NCBI RefSeq assembly: GCF_949987515.2
Contig: NC_082700.1
Coordinates: forward strand, 35,923,380-35,987,379
Source of the DNA: Delphinus delphis
Lineage: Eukaryota > Chordata > Mammalia > Artiodactyla > Delphinidae
Length of the DNA stretch: 64,000 nucleotides
Direction of reading: 5' to 3'
Part shown: positions 22,219 through 39,349 of the stretch, piece by piece
Layout: each line of letters begins with the position of its first letter
Position numbering within the stretch: position 1 is the stretch's first letter
Notes under the pieces: model-generated
Seen by the model: the letters and a program-made list of their open reading frames with translations, nothing else
Database searches by the model: none
What the model was told of the DNA's origin: nothing
Made by a program: the position numbers and the translations under genes

Positions 22219-24895
22219 GAAAAACTAAATGCATAATGACATCTGGGAATAAGAGAGGAAATGGAGTCAGGATATGAAGAAATGAGAATTAAAAACCTTT
22301 TCTCAGGTGGAAAAAAAAATAATCGTATGAGAATTTGCAACTTCTTTTCAAAATTGAGTCTAGCCCAAGGATTCATTTTCTTCTCCCAAATATATTTTAT
22401 AAGAGTAACAAGCAAGTAACTTTACTGGAATTTGATTAATTCTTCTTCCACTCACTTCAGTTCTCTTTATTTTGCCTAAAGCAGAGGTAATTAATTAATA
22501 TAAAAATATGAGATCAGAAGCAATTAAATTGGTATAAATTTTCCTTAATTAAGTCTCTCAACTTGGCAGTTTATCATTTTGGCACTTTTTTTTTTTTCAG
22601 ATAGAGGTGCAGAAATTGTCAGATATCTTAGGGAAAATGGTATATTTAACAGATTTGTATATATACTGTAGAAATCTACCTTTGTTAATACAGAATAACT
22701 TCATTTCCTTTAAAAATTGTTACTAAGTTAACTAATTACAAAGGAATACAAGCAAAAATAGAAACTTATTTTCCGAAAAGAAAACAAATGTGAATTCAGT
22801 TTTGCCTGGAGTGTTGAAGCCCCCAATGTTTGTAATTATTTGCATCCTCATCCAAACAGATGGCACGCTTAATTTCTCCAAATGCTATCACCTTTTTGCC
22901 TTTCCCAGTTCTCTGTCGAAGCAAACAGTAATTCTTGATAGAAAAAAAAATAGCATAATGAAAATTACATAGTAAATGATAAACTTATCATGTTTCTGTC
23001 AAAGCCATTCAGTAGCAAATTAAATCATAAAATATTAATTTAGCTATTTCACCAAATTAACAAATTTAGCTATAAACAATATAAGCTATTTTTATAATAT
23101 ATAACTATTTTTATAACAATATAAAAGTAGTAGGATAATTGAACTTTGCCCAAATATTTGATCTTTTTTTTTTTTTTTTTTTTTTTTTTGCCTCTCATTT
23201 CATTTTGGAAAATACTGGTTAGAAATATTTTATTATGATAGCAGTTCTTAAACTGAGTTGAGTCTTGGATCTCATTAAGAATTGGATGCAAGCAGGTATA
23301 GAGAGAATCAACAAGGTTTGTTTTATTAATTGCTACACCAAAAGCACTGCTAATAATGCCAAACTCAAGGAAGTATTCAATAAATACTTGTTGGAAAAAA
23401 ATGAAAAGTGAGTGAATACTATTTCTCTAAAAATATCAAAGAAAGTTACTAATCATGTGGATTAAATCATTCCATTCATGAGTAGCTCTTCTCTTAAAAA
23501 TATGATTTATTTAATAAATGAATCTGTCCTTTCTATCTTATTAATATGTATATACGAGCATAGCCTCCTCTTAACTGAGTCAGATAAATTTTTAAAACCA
23601 GCATTAAAAATATAATTTCAACATTCCAGTTTACTGTATTTATTGTAATGGCATAATGATCCCATTAAAAATCATTGTCCATTGACAGATAGGAAACAAT
23701 TATTACAATGAAACTAAAATATTTGAATGTTGTAAATGAAAAAATAAAATTAAATATGCAACCTCTGTCTGAATAAGAATTGCTTTATGCTCTCTTAGAA
23801 CTTTGCATCTATTTTTTTTTCATTAATTATATGGAGCTAGAATAACCATTTTTACTTGCTTTTACAACAATGAGGACAGGGCATGTCTTTGCCTCTCACT
23901 TTTTTCATGTAATACAATTGTGGGAATTAGTAATACCTCAAGAACAGTATGTGAGGGAGAAAATATGTATTATTATTCCACACTATAAGTTCTTAGGCTC
24001 AGAATAGAGCAGAACATCAAATAAAGCTCATAAAGTAAATTAATGAAGCTGGAAATGATGATAGCAGAAATATTTTCAGTTTTACGATCATATATAGGAA
24101 ACTATATTTCCTTATTTATATCTCAAAACATTCCACACAAAAGTTACTCTTAGTAAACTTTAGTCCTCAGAGTATTTTCTCATTTGCTATTCATATGTGG
24201 CATATAACTTGTTTGCTTAAAATGCACAGATCATGCATTTTTTGATAATAGATTTCAATATGCATTAAACTATTGAAAACATACTGTTATAATTTATAGG
24301 ACTTAACTGATTTAATCTTTTGTGAAAAAAAATCACAAAAATATTTCTATGTGACACATATTTTGTCTCCACTGTCAGCATCTTGAATGTTAAGTCAAGA
24401 GATTTTAAACAAAGTTTTAAATATTGCTTATGAACTGCAATGTTTTTTGCCATCAAAAAGAAATACATAGCAAAATTAACTTGAATTGAAAACAAGATAA
24501 TTGCTTTTCTCTAACTGAGTCTGTTTAAAATTTTCAGAGTTAGCTTAGTCCTTGAAGTTACAATGTGGCACATTTGGAGATCCAAATATTACAGCTGTTT
24601 TCTGGATGCCATTTGTGGCAAGCATAAAATGTCACTATATACTAATATGCTTTTTTGAGCTAACAAATAGGAATCAATTCACTGAAATCTATTTTCATGA
24701 ATGTTAATACTATTTTTTGCTTCGATTTTTTAAAACAGTGTGGGCAGCTGATTCTAAATGATATGAGAATTTTGCAATTATCTAAGAATAATTTTGGACA
24801 GATACCCCTATGACCAAGCAAAAATTGAAAAGTAACCAAAATAACAATTGTTATTTCCACTCTACTACAGCTGCTACCAGTATTATTATTAGTAA
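22219..24895. other. AT-rich, mostly unidentified; contains a 26-T run
   Basis: A homopolymer of 26 T lies at 23164-23189, and could be the tail of a minus-strand retrocopy. The adjoining 100 bases recall a small MIR- or DNA-transposon-like repeat, but I cannot name it. No gene-like frame. Confidence 0.35.
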
Positions 24896-25110
24896 TTACA
24901 ATGTCAATAACAAACTATACATATTGAACAGTTTCTATGTGCTAGGAATTGTTCTGTCTCATTCAACACTCACTGTAAACCTATAAGGTAGCTTGTATTC
25001 CTTTTTTATATAATAAAGAAATCTAGTTCAGATGAATGACGTAACGAAGTAATGAAGTCAAGGTCATAAATTAAGAAGCTAGAAATCCAGTACATGAATT
25101 CTGGTATAAT
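24896..25110 (+). mobile_element. MIR SINE relic
   Basis: The order 'tgaacagtttctatgtgctaggaattgttct', 'tcattcaacactcactgtaaacctataaggtag', 'aaatctagttcagatga', 'gaagtcaaggtcataaattaagaagctagaa' and 'ccagtacatgaattctggt' follows the MIR core and 3' part. Diverged but readable, with tRNA-like head missing or decayed. Confidence 0.75.
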
Positions 25111-26200
25111 AAACTCATATAAGTCTCTAAAAATACAAATTTTTATTAACATGAATACATTAATATATTTCTCAGAATATGTTTTTTAAATTATGTTTTT
25201 GCTTTTATTGTTATATTTTTTGTTTAAAAGTTTTAGGAACTTATATGTTCCATTTTAGGGAAGAAGCTTTCCAGGATCCCTTTACACCCAAGCATGAAGA
25301 GTCTGCAGACTCAGATGCTCCAGGATTAAGCAAACGTTTGCCTATGTAGACTGAATATCAATGAAAAGGAGACACGCTGCAGTAAGCTACTGTCTCTTAT
25401 TTTGGGGGGGGGATATGTCATATATTTTTGTATATTATATATACTTTTGTATATTTTATATACTTTTGGTATTTATCTGGACATAGGAAGGGCTACAAGG
25501 TTAAAATGGTAGTAAAATACACCTTTCTGGATTTATGGGTTTTATGGTCATAAATCACCACAGAAAGACACAGAATCTTCATTAAAAATTGGCTGCAAAT
25601 TTGTACTCACAAGCTTATTTACTCTGCTTTTCCTCATTATGTTTCTTCCACTCTTCCAATCTTACCTGCCATATACTGAAGATGAGTCTGTTATGCTGAA
25701 AGGGAAGGGAAAGTGCAAATTATTTTATATGTAATATATATATATATATAAATATATGATATATTGTATTATATATATATATATATATTATTTTGGAGGA
25801 AAAAGCTTTTCATTAATGATATAAGTCATTAAAATGAGGAGATAAAACCAAAAGCAAAACAGGCTTTAGTATTGCCAATATCCTCTAAGGCATATTTATT
25901 GTATGAGAATAAAATCTCGGATTGACTGTGGTGTTCTTTTTAAGTTAATGTTTATCAGCAATCAGTTTAGGGCCCTCCCCTAGCCCTGAAAAGCCCGGGC
26001 TGGGCTGTTCTGAGGGGGAGACTTGACCACTGGCAGTTTGGCCGATTAGTGATGGAACTAGGAGGAAAGCAAATGGCAAACAAGGAGAAAAGCAAACGGC
26101 CTTCTCTGCTCAGCCTCAGAGTGTGCCTGCTTCTGTGCTGGGGCTTTTAAGAATCTCGAGGCAATCTTCCAAGCTGCATTTAAACTGGCCAAAGACAACT
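25111..26200. other. AT-rich, with AT microsatellite; 25930-26200 may be 5' UTR of the retrocopy
   Basis: Imperfect (AT) runs at 25735-25790 and short G8 run near 25405. The part 25970-26200 is GC-richer and leads into the RBBP8 retrocopy; I could not decide by eye how much of it is 5' UTR and how much is an older flank. Confidence 0.35.
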
Positions 26201-26204
26201 TCAG

Positions 26205-29310
<3,106 letters not shown>

Positions 29311-29317
29311 AGACAGG

Positions 29318-31075
29318 ATGTCAGCAATATGGCAAAGTGAAAAAATACCTTTCTCTATCCCCTACAAACTACAACTAGTAAAATATCCACAACTCAACAA
29401 AGGTGTTTCTTCTCAATACAGCAGGAAGCTGGAGAATTCCACACATCTGTACATATAAAAGTGGGTGGACTGGAACACATGGAAGAGGCAGAGCCTGGGA
29501 AATAGAAGAATTGGTGCCTGCAACCCTGGCCCTCTGACTGCAGTAGCTGAGTCCACAGCTTCAGAGAAGCCAGTAGCAACAGGGAAGGTGGCACACAGGA
29601 CCCCAGCCTCCTTACAGCAGTAGTGCCCATGGACAAAGTTAACTGAGTAGCCATGGCAGTGTGGACTGGTACACTGTCTCTCCAGTCACTGTGGTGCCCA
29701 CAACCTCAGCCCCCATCTTACTCATCTTCAATGCAGAACCAGCAAACCAGAAGTACATGCGTGACCCCAGCTCCCCTCCTACAGTCCCCTTTTCTCCATG
29801 GTTGCAGAGCCTGTGACTCAGGGGATGTTGGATGCAAGGGAAGAGCCCACCATCCCAGTGATGACAGCAATGCTGGCAGAAACAAGGCAACAACCAGCCC
29901 GGAGGCACAAAATGCTATAAGGAAAGCAGCAATCCCCATCTGTTACAGAGGTGGTGGAGGCTGGAAAGCACCAACTCTCAAATATAACCAGAGGCAGCTC
30001 AGGTAAGAGAAAGCAAAAATTTGTGTTTTAGTGTCACCTACCAGAAAACAAGACTGCACCTTCTAACCTGTCATTTAATTTCAAATGCACCAGCAAGGGA
30101 ATTCATCAGGCACCATGAAGAGCCACAGTAACACTATACCACAGAAAGAAAATGACAATTCTCCAAAAGCCAAACTTAAATAAGTCATGGAATACTGTAA
30201 TCTAATTGATAGAACATTCAAAATAGGTGTTCTGAAGAAACCCAATGAGCTATAAGAAAACTCAGAAAGGCAGTTTAATGAGATCAGAAATAAAATTAAT
30301 GAACAGAAGGAATACTTTACTAAAGATATTGAAACTCTAAAAATGAACCAAAGAGAAATTCTGGAGCTAAGAAACTCAAAAAATTAGGTGAAGAATGCAT
30401 AAGAAAGCATTGGAGATAGGGCAGACTATATGGAAGAGAAAATTAGCAAACTCAAAGATAAAAATCTGGTAATGATACAAACAGAAGATGAAAGGGAAGT
30501 AAAATATAAAAAAATAAAGAAATTTTACAAGAGTTATCCAACTCTTTTTGGAAGGGTATATTAGGGTAATGAGTATCTCAGAAAGAGAAAAGCAGTAAAA
30601 GTGTGAGAGAGGTTATCTAAAGAAATAATAGCTGAGAACGTCCCAAACCTGGGGAAGGAACTAGATATAAAAGTCCATGAAGCTAAGAGAATGTCTAAAT
30701 ACCTCAATACAAAAAGACCTTCTCCAAAGGAAATATACATTAAAATTGTCAAAAGTAAACGACAAAGAAAGAATTTTAAAGGCAGCCAAGGAAAAGAGAA
30801 TGGTAATCTACAAAGGAACTGTCATTAGGCAATCAGCAGATTTCTCAGCAGAAACCCTACAGTCCAGATGTAGAATGACATTCTCAACATATTGAAAGAT
30901 AAAAACAGTTTACCAAGAATACTCTATCTAGAAATGTTATCATTCTGATATGAAGTATAAATAATTTCCCAGACAAACAAAAGCTGAGGGAGTTCATCAA
31001 CACTAGACCTGCCTTGCAAGAAATGTTGAAAGGAACTCTTCCGTCAGATTTCACTCATATATGAAATATAAAAAA
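29318..31075 (+). mobile_element. HAL1 / old L1 5' end with ORF1-type remnant
   Basis: Begins directly after the A-rich end of the retrocopy. A GC-richer UTR (29320-30110) is followed by ORF1-like sequence: 'ttcaaaataggtgttctgaagaaaccc', 'aataaaattaatgaacagaaggaatac', and the L1 ORF1 C-terminal block (30705-31035) coding KLSKVNDKERILKAAKEKR and ADFSAETLQSR in one frame. No ORF2 follows, which is the composition of HAL1 (half-L1) elements, but a truncated old L1 would look the same. Several stops and frameshifts. Confidence 0.65.
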
Positions 31076-33360
31076 AGGAGCAAAAGGTTAGGCAAGGCAT
31101 TGTGTGCATCCAGTGGAGCATAAGTCAGGAGTTAGGTTAAATATTGCCTAGTGATTTCATTTTATAATTAAGTTTTTAAGTTTTGAGGGGAAGAGAAAAC
31201 AGCCAAACAAGAAAGGGGCAAAAGAGCTGCTTACAGTTGTTCACAGAAAAAAGAATGATTGTAATGTGGAATCTCTTTGAAAAACTACAATATTTCAGTG
31301 GGTGGCAAACACTGGAATTGTAACAGGTACACCCTAAATATGAAGTGGCCAATCTCAGCTCCTAATTATGGGAAAATTCTCAGCATCATCTCATTTATCT
31401 AGCTATGCCATTTGAACAAGGTACTTTAAATTATACAAATTGTCTCCACTGACTTTATTTGACTTGAAAATTTTAAAAATTCATTCCACATTTCATTCCT
31501 ATGTCTATTTCTCCTACATATCCAGTATATTATGGAGAAAGTATCTTATAACTGTGGTCCAATTTTCCCACTGAAATTGGCAGACTGTAGTTGATAATAT
31601 GCACTCTAGGCACTATTTTTATTACTTAATTTTTCACTGATTGAAATCAACAGATGGGAGAAACCTAAGAAAGCTAGAGCAGCAACTTCAACTCTTGTTG
31701 ACCCACAGCTCATACCTTAAATACCCACAACAAACCACCTTCAGATAACCACCAGAGCATCCCTGCTCCAAGAAGGCATTCACATTGCTGTGCAATTCTG
31801 GCATGACCAAACACCCCACAGAAGCCATCACAAAACCACATGCTCAAGTTACCACATCCACTATACTAATGACTAGGAGAAGCCAGGAAACTGAACACCA
31901 CCAGGCATCACTTCCAACAGAGTTAAAGAGGGTAGGGCTATTAATGGAGATGGTGCACCTGGCAAACTGGTTTTCAATTCACCAGCAATATCAACACTCA
32001 GGAATCTGGGGTTTCCTCTGATTATTTGCAGCATTGTAGGCAAGGAGCCATGTAAGCATACTTCCCCCAAAAGATAGGAAGGTCAAGGAAGGTATATCAA
32101 AACACAGTGAAACTGCAAAACAAAGCTTTTAAAGGAGGTGAAAGGTTTTTCACCCCTGTCAAGTGGTGATAAGTAGTGGGTCCCTGTTTTGGAAACTTGT
32201 GGGCCAGGTTCTCTAGACATAAGAATTACAATATATCTCATGTTTAGAAGGGCCTTCTTCACAACAAATTTCTTGTATCATTTACTCAAATTAAAGAAAT
32301 ATATAATCCTTACATGTATAAATCTGTGCCTGAAAGCAAAGTCTGTAAAAAGAACTTGGGAATAGCTAGATTATTTGGAGGTGATCTGAGGAAGCAGAAA
32401 TAGAAGTAAGGGTTATGAGACAGTGAAAATAGAACAGCCATAGAAAGATGTTTTGCTTGTGAAGTTACTGCCATAGGCTAGGGCTCAACTCACCTGAGCC
32501 CTCTGAGCCTAGAGCCTACTGTCTGAAGGATCAGAGACTTTGTCATTCATTTCCCCATCACTTATGCACCACTTCTCATCTCCTACTGGTTGAAAGTTGT
32601 TCCTGGAGGTGTTAATGGCCCCACACATCAGACACATCAGAGAAAGCCCTAAGGAAGAAAAGCAGAAAGATTAATGAAAGATATCTGACGTTAGACTGTG
32701 TTTCCATACACAAGACCATCCATCATAGTTATTGTTGGTGTCAGAGGTGAGCTGAGGGAAGATGGCATAGGGAGCAAAAATTGACTGCTCCACTCACTAC
32801 CTTTCCATTAATCGCTGTCATCATTTTGCAACTGTGCACATACCTGGTATACTGAAAATTATGGATGTGTGTGTTTATTAGTTATTTATACTGTTTTTAC
32901 TTTTAAGAAGACTAATTTTGTTCCAGTTATTTCCAATAAATTATACCACAAGCTCTCTCACTTCATATTTAATGTCTTCCCAAGTCCAGAACACTATTTC
33001 CCAATGACAAATCTAGTATCTAGCAATTGTCATCTTTTCTATCTCTACTTCTGTCATTATTATTACTCTTGTAATAGTTTTATCACTGCTATGGTATACA
33101 CTTTGTGAATAATTAAAAAATTGTACCAAGTCCAACATGTTAATTTCAGAAATCCTTCACTCAGGTGGCATGACTTACATCACCAGTTCATGTCCTGCAA
33201 TTAATCCATTTCAGTAATTATTTAAGATATTGATTCATCTAATCCATTAACCCCGTCATTATTTCTTGGTCCATCACCCTGTTTATATACTCAAATTTTT
33301 TACGGTCTATTCTAATTGTTCACTTGATTTCACTTTTAAATATCCCCATTTGCCACACTT
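31076..33360. other. Unassigned stretch
   Basis: Moderately AT-rich with no repeat family I can name and no gene-like frame. The part 31650-32060 is less AT-rich, with frames up to 78 codons on both strands that look like chance. Confidence 0.35.
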
Positions 33361-33368
33361 AGTTCTTT

Positions 33369-33375
<7 letters not shown>

Positions 33376-33401
<26 letters not shown>

Positions 33402-33592
33402 GGTACGTGGGTCTCTCACTGTTGTGGCCTCTCCCATTGCAGAGCACAGGCTCTGGACGTGCAGGCTCAGCGGCCATGGCTCACAGGCCTAGACGCTCTA
33501 TGGCATGTGGGATCTTCCCAGACTGGGGCACGAACCCGTGTCCCCTGCATCGGCAGGCGGACCCCCAACCACTGCACCACCAGGGAAACCCC
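33376..33592 (-). mobile_element. CHR-family SINE (short form), antisense
   Basis: Long T tail, 'gcggtacgtgggtctctcac', 'gcggccatggctcac', 'gatcttcccagactggggca', and a head end 'ccaccagggaaacccc'. The 15-base word 'agttctttccttttt' is found before (33361-33375) and after (33593-33607) the element, a perfect target-site duplication. Confidence 0.95.
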
Positions 33593-33607
33593 AGTTCTTT
33601 CCTTTTT

Positions 33608-36370
33608 ATAGTCACCTAGTGATAATAAATCTAAATTAAGTCCCCAAGCACCCACATCCTCTTTTCCTGAACCTAAGGAATTAAAGGTTGATTTGGGGGA
33701 ATAACATAGTAATCCTGATATTTCTCCTTTTATAATCAGGATGCTGAACCTTAGCTTATGTTTTTCATTTTAATTTAGCTTGCCCATTTTCCTGATTAAA
33801 TATTTTATCTTTTTTTCTCTGAAAACCTCTAACAGACTCTCCTCTTCCCTGTAATCTCAGCTGATGTCCTTATGTTTTATGTTAGAGAAAACATAGAATA
33901 AATTAAGTGAACACTTACTCAGCTTCTGAGGACCACTGTATAAACCACCCTATGTCTGTATTCTTATTTCCTAGTTTCCTTCATATGACTGGGAGACATA
34001 TCCCTGGCCCTTTCAAATGAAAAATCAATTCATTAGTGTCTGGATTCCAACTGTTCTTCCTTTATTTTTCCTGCGTTATTAATTTCTCTCTCACACATAA
34101 ATCATTTTCAGCAATATTCAACATGTTCTAAAATGTCTCTTCTTGAAGGAAAGAAAAAGAATGAAATCTCACAGTTTCCCTTGATGCTATACCTACTTCT
34201 ATTTCTTGTTTTCTTTCTCTTTTATCATTGACAGAAATATCATTCAAAAAGTATTCTTTAATTATTGATTTCTTTATTTAATTTTTACTGATTTTAACAT
34301 TCAATAGGTAGGTTCTTCTCCTCCTATGAAACATTTCTCTCAAGGTCAACAAAAGCTTGAATGTTGTAGGTCCATTGGTTAAAAGATACATTACTAATTA
34401 TAGTCAAATAACTATAAAATAGAATTTAAAGTTAATCAACATTTTAAACTCCAAGCTTTAACTGCAACATTGCTAGGATAAATTATTATTTTGAGGAACA
34501 AAAATTATATAAATATTAAAATTCAAAATATATATAAATGTATATATATATTTAAAATATTAAATCCAAATACATTTTGATAAAGAAGCATATTGCTTTA
34601 TTCCACTGACTCATCATGAAGTCATAGGAAATTTATATTGTTAAAAATTCTGATTTGACATCATAATGCAAATTATCAAAAATACAATAATTTTTAACTA
34701 TTATCTTAAAATTAAAATGATAGTAATTTTCTTGTCTGTTTGTTTTGTTTTGTTTCTTTTTTTTTTTAGTAGCTATATATTCCCCAAATACTGAAAACAC
34801 TTCTCAGTTATTTTGGAAATGTATTATAAATTTATCAAAAAAGAACATATTTTCCTATACCTTCTAAGGTGAGATATTAATAGTATCTTTATGTTATCAC
34901 CTAAGATTTTAATTTTTTTCTTCAATAACTGGAAGAGCAATCAAGTTTTCCTTGCTCAGATAAATGTGAGATGAAATATTGCAAGGGTTTTTTTTTTTTT
35001 TTTTTTTTTTTTGCAGAATTGCACTATATAGAAATACAGAGAATTTTCTTGAAATAAGATACAGTACCCTTTTCAAGAAATATCATATAAGAAACTTAAT
35101 AACACATGATATTAACACTTCAGTGTCATATATAATAAATTTTCTTTAATAAGAGATTTATATGTTGTTAACCTTTTCAAAAGATCTATGATTAGAGATT
35201 TCACAGAAATAAAGTATTACTACATGGATTTTCTGCATGTTCTTAAAAAATTATTAGACAGGTACAATATACTAAGTTGACTAATGTGTCCCTGTCTTTG
35301 AAGCATCAAATATAAATTTACTTAATTGCTTAAAATATACATCATGACTAAATGTAATAGAAATCATAAAGACATAAAGAAGGTTACACAACTTTATAAC
35401 CTGAGCAGGAACTGTTTGATACTGCATTTTAGAAAACTGCGTGTGAGATGATGAAGGGACATTTTTTGAGCAGTTTGTAAAATCCTATATTTTAAAACTA
35501 TTTTCACAGAATGCACTCATATATTTTGAATTTCATATATTAATAATACTGACATATATAACATTTTTATTTATTTAGTTTACAGTGTGAGAACAACATG
35601 AATTTCAAATAATCTTTGACATAAGGATAAGATGTTAAATGATCTAGCTGTCATCAGAATGAGAAAAGAAGCAAACATGTGAACATGCTGATAGTGACTG
35701 TCCAGTGTCTGATCCTTTATGGATGAGCCAGTTCTTTTCCAGACTGATTACTCTGTCATTCACTGGAGCCTATCTTGTCTGGGCTGTCATGCTTGGTCTT
35801 TGACATTAACAATAAGATTAGGGCCAGCACTGGCTGTCACAACACCAGTCAGAGCCTAATATATAGTAGGGGCCTCGTTCTGATACAATTACATTTAAAG
35901 GAAAACTAGTAAATGTGTACTTCAAATCACTGTCCAGCTATACACAGGGAAAGAAGATTGCTGAATTTTTACATGTTTTAAGTTCACAGTGTAGAACACA
36001 TAACGTAGCCTGATAATTATTAGATTATTTATTGATACATTTAAGGCAGCTTTGTTCTGGTGATGAACATTTCTGTAGAATAATTTACATAATCTATAAG
36101 AAGTAAAGAATTAGAATGAGCTTAAATCTTCCTTTTGTGTACTGGCAATACACAATTTCTGAGCAGGAAGGGGGCAACTTTTTACTACTCTTTCTCATTC
36201 TTTCATCCATTTGACTAGTGTCTACATCAGAAAAGGAATATTTTCAGAAAATCGACAATATCAAAAGCCTTCTGCTTTTAAGTAAATGTATTTAAACTCA
36301 TTTTTATCTGAAAATATATATAAAATATAGGGTAATTTTTATACTTTATATCCATATTATATATATATAT
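33608..36370. other. AT-rich, unassigned
   Basis: Contains a T25 run at 34988-35012 and an AT run at 34525-34555. The part 35690-35900 is less AT-rich and has no repeat signature that I know. No gene-like frame. Confidence 0.35.
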
Positions 36371-36596
36371 ATTTTTTTATTATTTATTTATTTTTTTTTT
36401 TTTTGCGGTACGTGGGCCTCTCACTGTTGTGGCCTCTCCCGTTGCAGAGCACAGGATCCGGATGTGCAGGCTCAGCGGCCATGGCTCACGGGCCCAGCCG
36501 CTCCACGGCATGTGGGATCTTCCCAGACCGGGGCACGAACCCGTGTCCCCTGCATCAGCAGGTGGACTCTCAACACTGTGCCACCAGGGAAGCCCC
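36371..36596 (-). mobile_element. CHR-family SINE (short form), antisense
   Basis: T-rich tail with TTATTTAT units, then 'gcggtacgtgggcctctcac', 'gcggccatggctcacgggcc', 'gggatcttcccagaccgggg' and head end 'gccaccagggaagcccc'. Close to the family consensus, hence fairly young. Flanks are both AT-rich ('atattttt' / 'atatttta'), so the target duplication is only suggestive. Confidence 0.93.
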
Positions 36597-36805
36597 ATAT
36601 TTTATATTTTTATAAAATAATTTTTTTTCCTAGTGCATATGTTAACTTGAAAGACTTGATGTCCTAAAGTTGAGATTTTCTGATAAAAAAATAATGAATT
36701 GCAGGAGATATGGCCTGAAGGTAATGAGAGACTCATGATCATATAAGAAAAGCTGAGTTCTTTGAAAAAAATAGTATTTAAAAATAGTATTATAAAAATA
36801 ATAAT

Positions 36806-37310
36806 ATTAGTTTCTTCTTCTAACAAATGACCACACCCCTATAGGCTTAAACCAACAAATATTTACTTTCTCTCAGTATCTTTGGGTCAGGAGTCCAGGC
36901 ACAGCTTAACTGGGTCCTCTGCTCAGGGCCACAGAAGTCTTCAATCAAGATGGTGACTGAGCTGTGTTCTCATCTGGATGTTGACTGGCAAGTATATATT
37001 TCCAATATCATGTAAGTAATTGGGAGAATTCATCCTCTTGCAGCTATGGGGGATTTTCTTGCTGGTTATATTATAGGCCTGGAGTCGCCTCCTAGAGGTG
37101 CCCCCATGGATCCTTGTCACATCATTCTCTCACAGCCTCTTTCACAATATGGCAGCAAGGGACTCTCTCACTCCCATCTGCAAATACTGATTCTTAAATA
37201 ATGTAACCTGATCAAGGGAGTAATATCCATATTCTACTCATTAGAAGCAATTCACAGATTCTACTCTAACTCAGGGTGTGACCCATTGAGAATAACACTA
37301 GGACGTGTAC
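36806..37310 (-). mobile_element. Old LTR-like repeat, antisense, probably MaLR-related
   Basis: Starts 'attagtttcttcttctaacaaatgacc', like reversed MaLR LTR 3' ends. It goes on with 'tctttgggtcaggagtccag', 'cttaactgggtcctctgctcaggg' and 'tctcacagcctctttcacaatatggcag'. I recognise the pattern as a common old interspersed repeat but cannot fix the subfamily. Confidence 0.5.
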
Positions 37311-37529
37311 TGCACAATAATTATGAGACACTTTGTTGCAAGTGACTGTGGTTTTAAAATAGTGAGAAAGATAAACTAAGAGATAGATATGACAGTTCAG
37401 TGGTACACAGGATAGGAATGAGTTTTTAGAACAGAAGAATGTTTAGTTCAAGGAATTTCAGACAGTAAAATTCATCCATACTTCATAGTTGAAGTTTGTA
37501 TGTGTAAGAAAAGAGTATTTAAACATAAA

Positions 37530-38390
37530 ACATGAAATCTTTAAAGGCAGAAACTGGGCTTCAGTCTATTTGCTCTTCCAGATTGACTCTTCACCCTTAT
37601 CCACCATGTTCTATGCCTCAGGAAGCTAAACTTTATGAACTGCATCAGTGGACACTTCCTGTCTGGCTTCCACTTAGATTTGGTCAAAGGAAGGCACATG
37701 AAAAAGACTACTGTAAAGAAAAAGAAAAAAAAAGTAGAAATAGTAATGTACTCTTTTAAATCCCCAAACTCCTAATTTTTAGTCACTACTCTTCCAGTTC
37801 TGTGATGACCACCTTCTCTGTCTGCCTCTATAGGCCAAGGGTTAGTTTCTTGTGGTTGTTAATGGTGTCCTAAAGCCCTATTAAGTTCTCACATCTTTAT
37901 AAATAGTCCTGACAGGAAACATGAAATCTCCTATCATACTGCTTATCAGTCTTCGAGCACCTTAGATTCAGTTCCCCATTGTACAGTTCATGGGAAGACA
38001 TAGATCCAAATGTTTTTCTGTTCTTTCAGTGGGGTTGCATCACAAGAGAGGGATCCTGAAATTATGAGACTCAGAGACTATATATGGTGGTTGGTGCATA
38101 GGTCCAATCTCCCTTCATGAGATAAATCTTTATTCTGGAATAAAAACAAATAATTTGGGAGGAGAGTTGAAATTCTCCCTAAAATGTAAGCAAATGGCTT
38201 TGAGGGAGATAACTATATTAACATATATAGTACAATAATTTCCAACACATGTTTTACATTTAATCATGCTTTAACAACAATTTATAAAAGAATGTTCATG
38301 GAGATTTCTTCTAACCCCCTTTATTCAATTTGTAACGTTTACCCCATTTCTATTTCCTGCTGGGACCTTGTCTGATACAGCTAAAAACTA
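37530..38390. repeat. Old interspersed repeat, family not named
   Basis: The phrase order 'accatgttctatgcctcagg', 'ggtcaaaggaaggcac', 'ctttataaatagtcctgac' and the end 'tttcctgctgggaccttgtctgatacag' recalls a dispersed mammalian repeat that ends in '...ggaccctgactgatacag'. A 75-codon frame at 37532-37759 lies within it and is taken as chance. Confidence 0.35.
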
Positions 38391-39231
38391 GTGGAACTGA
38401 GACTTTAACCCATACAACCTGGCTCCAAAGACTGAGTTATTTGATCACTATGGTATGTGTCCTGAATCCATGAGCATTATTCTGTCACCTGCAACAAAGG
38501 AACAATTCACTTAAATATCTGTTACACTAGCAGGATTCTGTAATTGAATTAACATTTTCAACATCTTTTCAACAAAATAGTCCAGAAAATATCATCATAA
38601 AATAAAAAATAGAAATTAATTAGAAACAATAGTTCAGTTCCACACTTAAAATGATATTCAATGATTTCAGCATTCCTTTATGATTCCAAAAAATTGCATG
38701 TGAATCAGGCACAAAGACACTTGTTATTCTCTAATCTTCTGTGTTTGTTCTAGGTGACTGCTTTGGTGCACTATCCTATGCCTCCACTTAGACTATGATA
38801 AGAACATAGAAGTTTTTTTCCAGATAAAAATACTTTGACATTTATCTGTTTACAAGTATTAGATATGAAAGTGTAAATAAATGGAATAAAAATAACATCA
38901 TCCATTTCTTTGCCTTTTGGAAAATATTGGCTAGATTACTTATCCCATTTCCTCTTTTCAAGCACATGAATACTTTTTACAGCCTCACCTGCATTTACAT
39001 TGGGAACTTGTAAAATTCAGTCCAATGTAATGTGGTTTTAAATTGATGTGTGTCACCTCTGGCTTGGTCCATAAAAACACCTTGTTCTATCCTGAAAAGT
39101 TTCTTCAGCCAGCTCTTTAATATTGCAGTCTCAAAAGTTGGATGGAGAATGAATCTTTAGGACAACACTTGGAGGATATCTGCCAAACTAGTTTCTCAAT
39201 AACACTGAATTATGATGTGAGTGAGATAAAA

Positions 39232-39240
<9 letters not shown>

Positions 39241-39306
<66 letters not shown>
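39241..39306. repeat. (TA)33 microsatellite after A13
   Basis: 66 bases of uninterrupted TA, preceded by 13 A (39228-39240). Likely hypervariable in length. Confidence 0.95.
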
Positions 39307-39307
<1 letters not shown>

Positions 39308-39349
39308 TTTTAATCCACTCAGATTTGGAAGTGGCTTTGTCTAGTGTTT

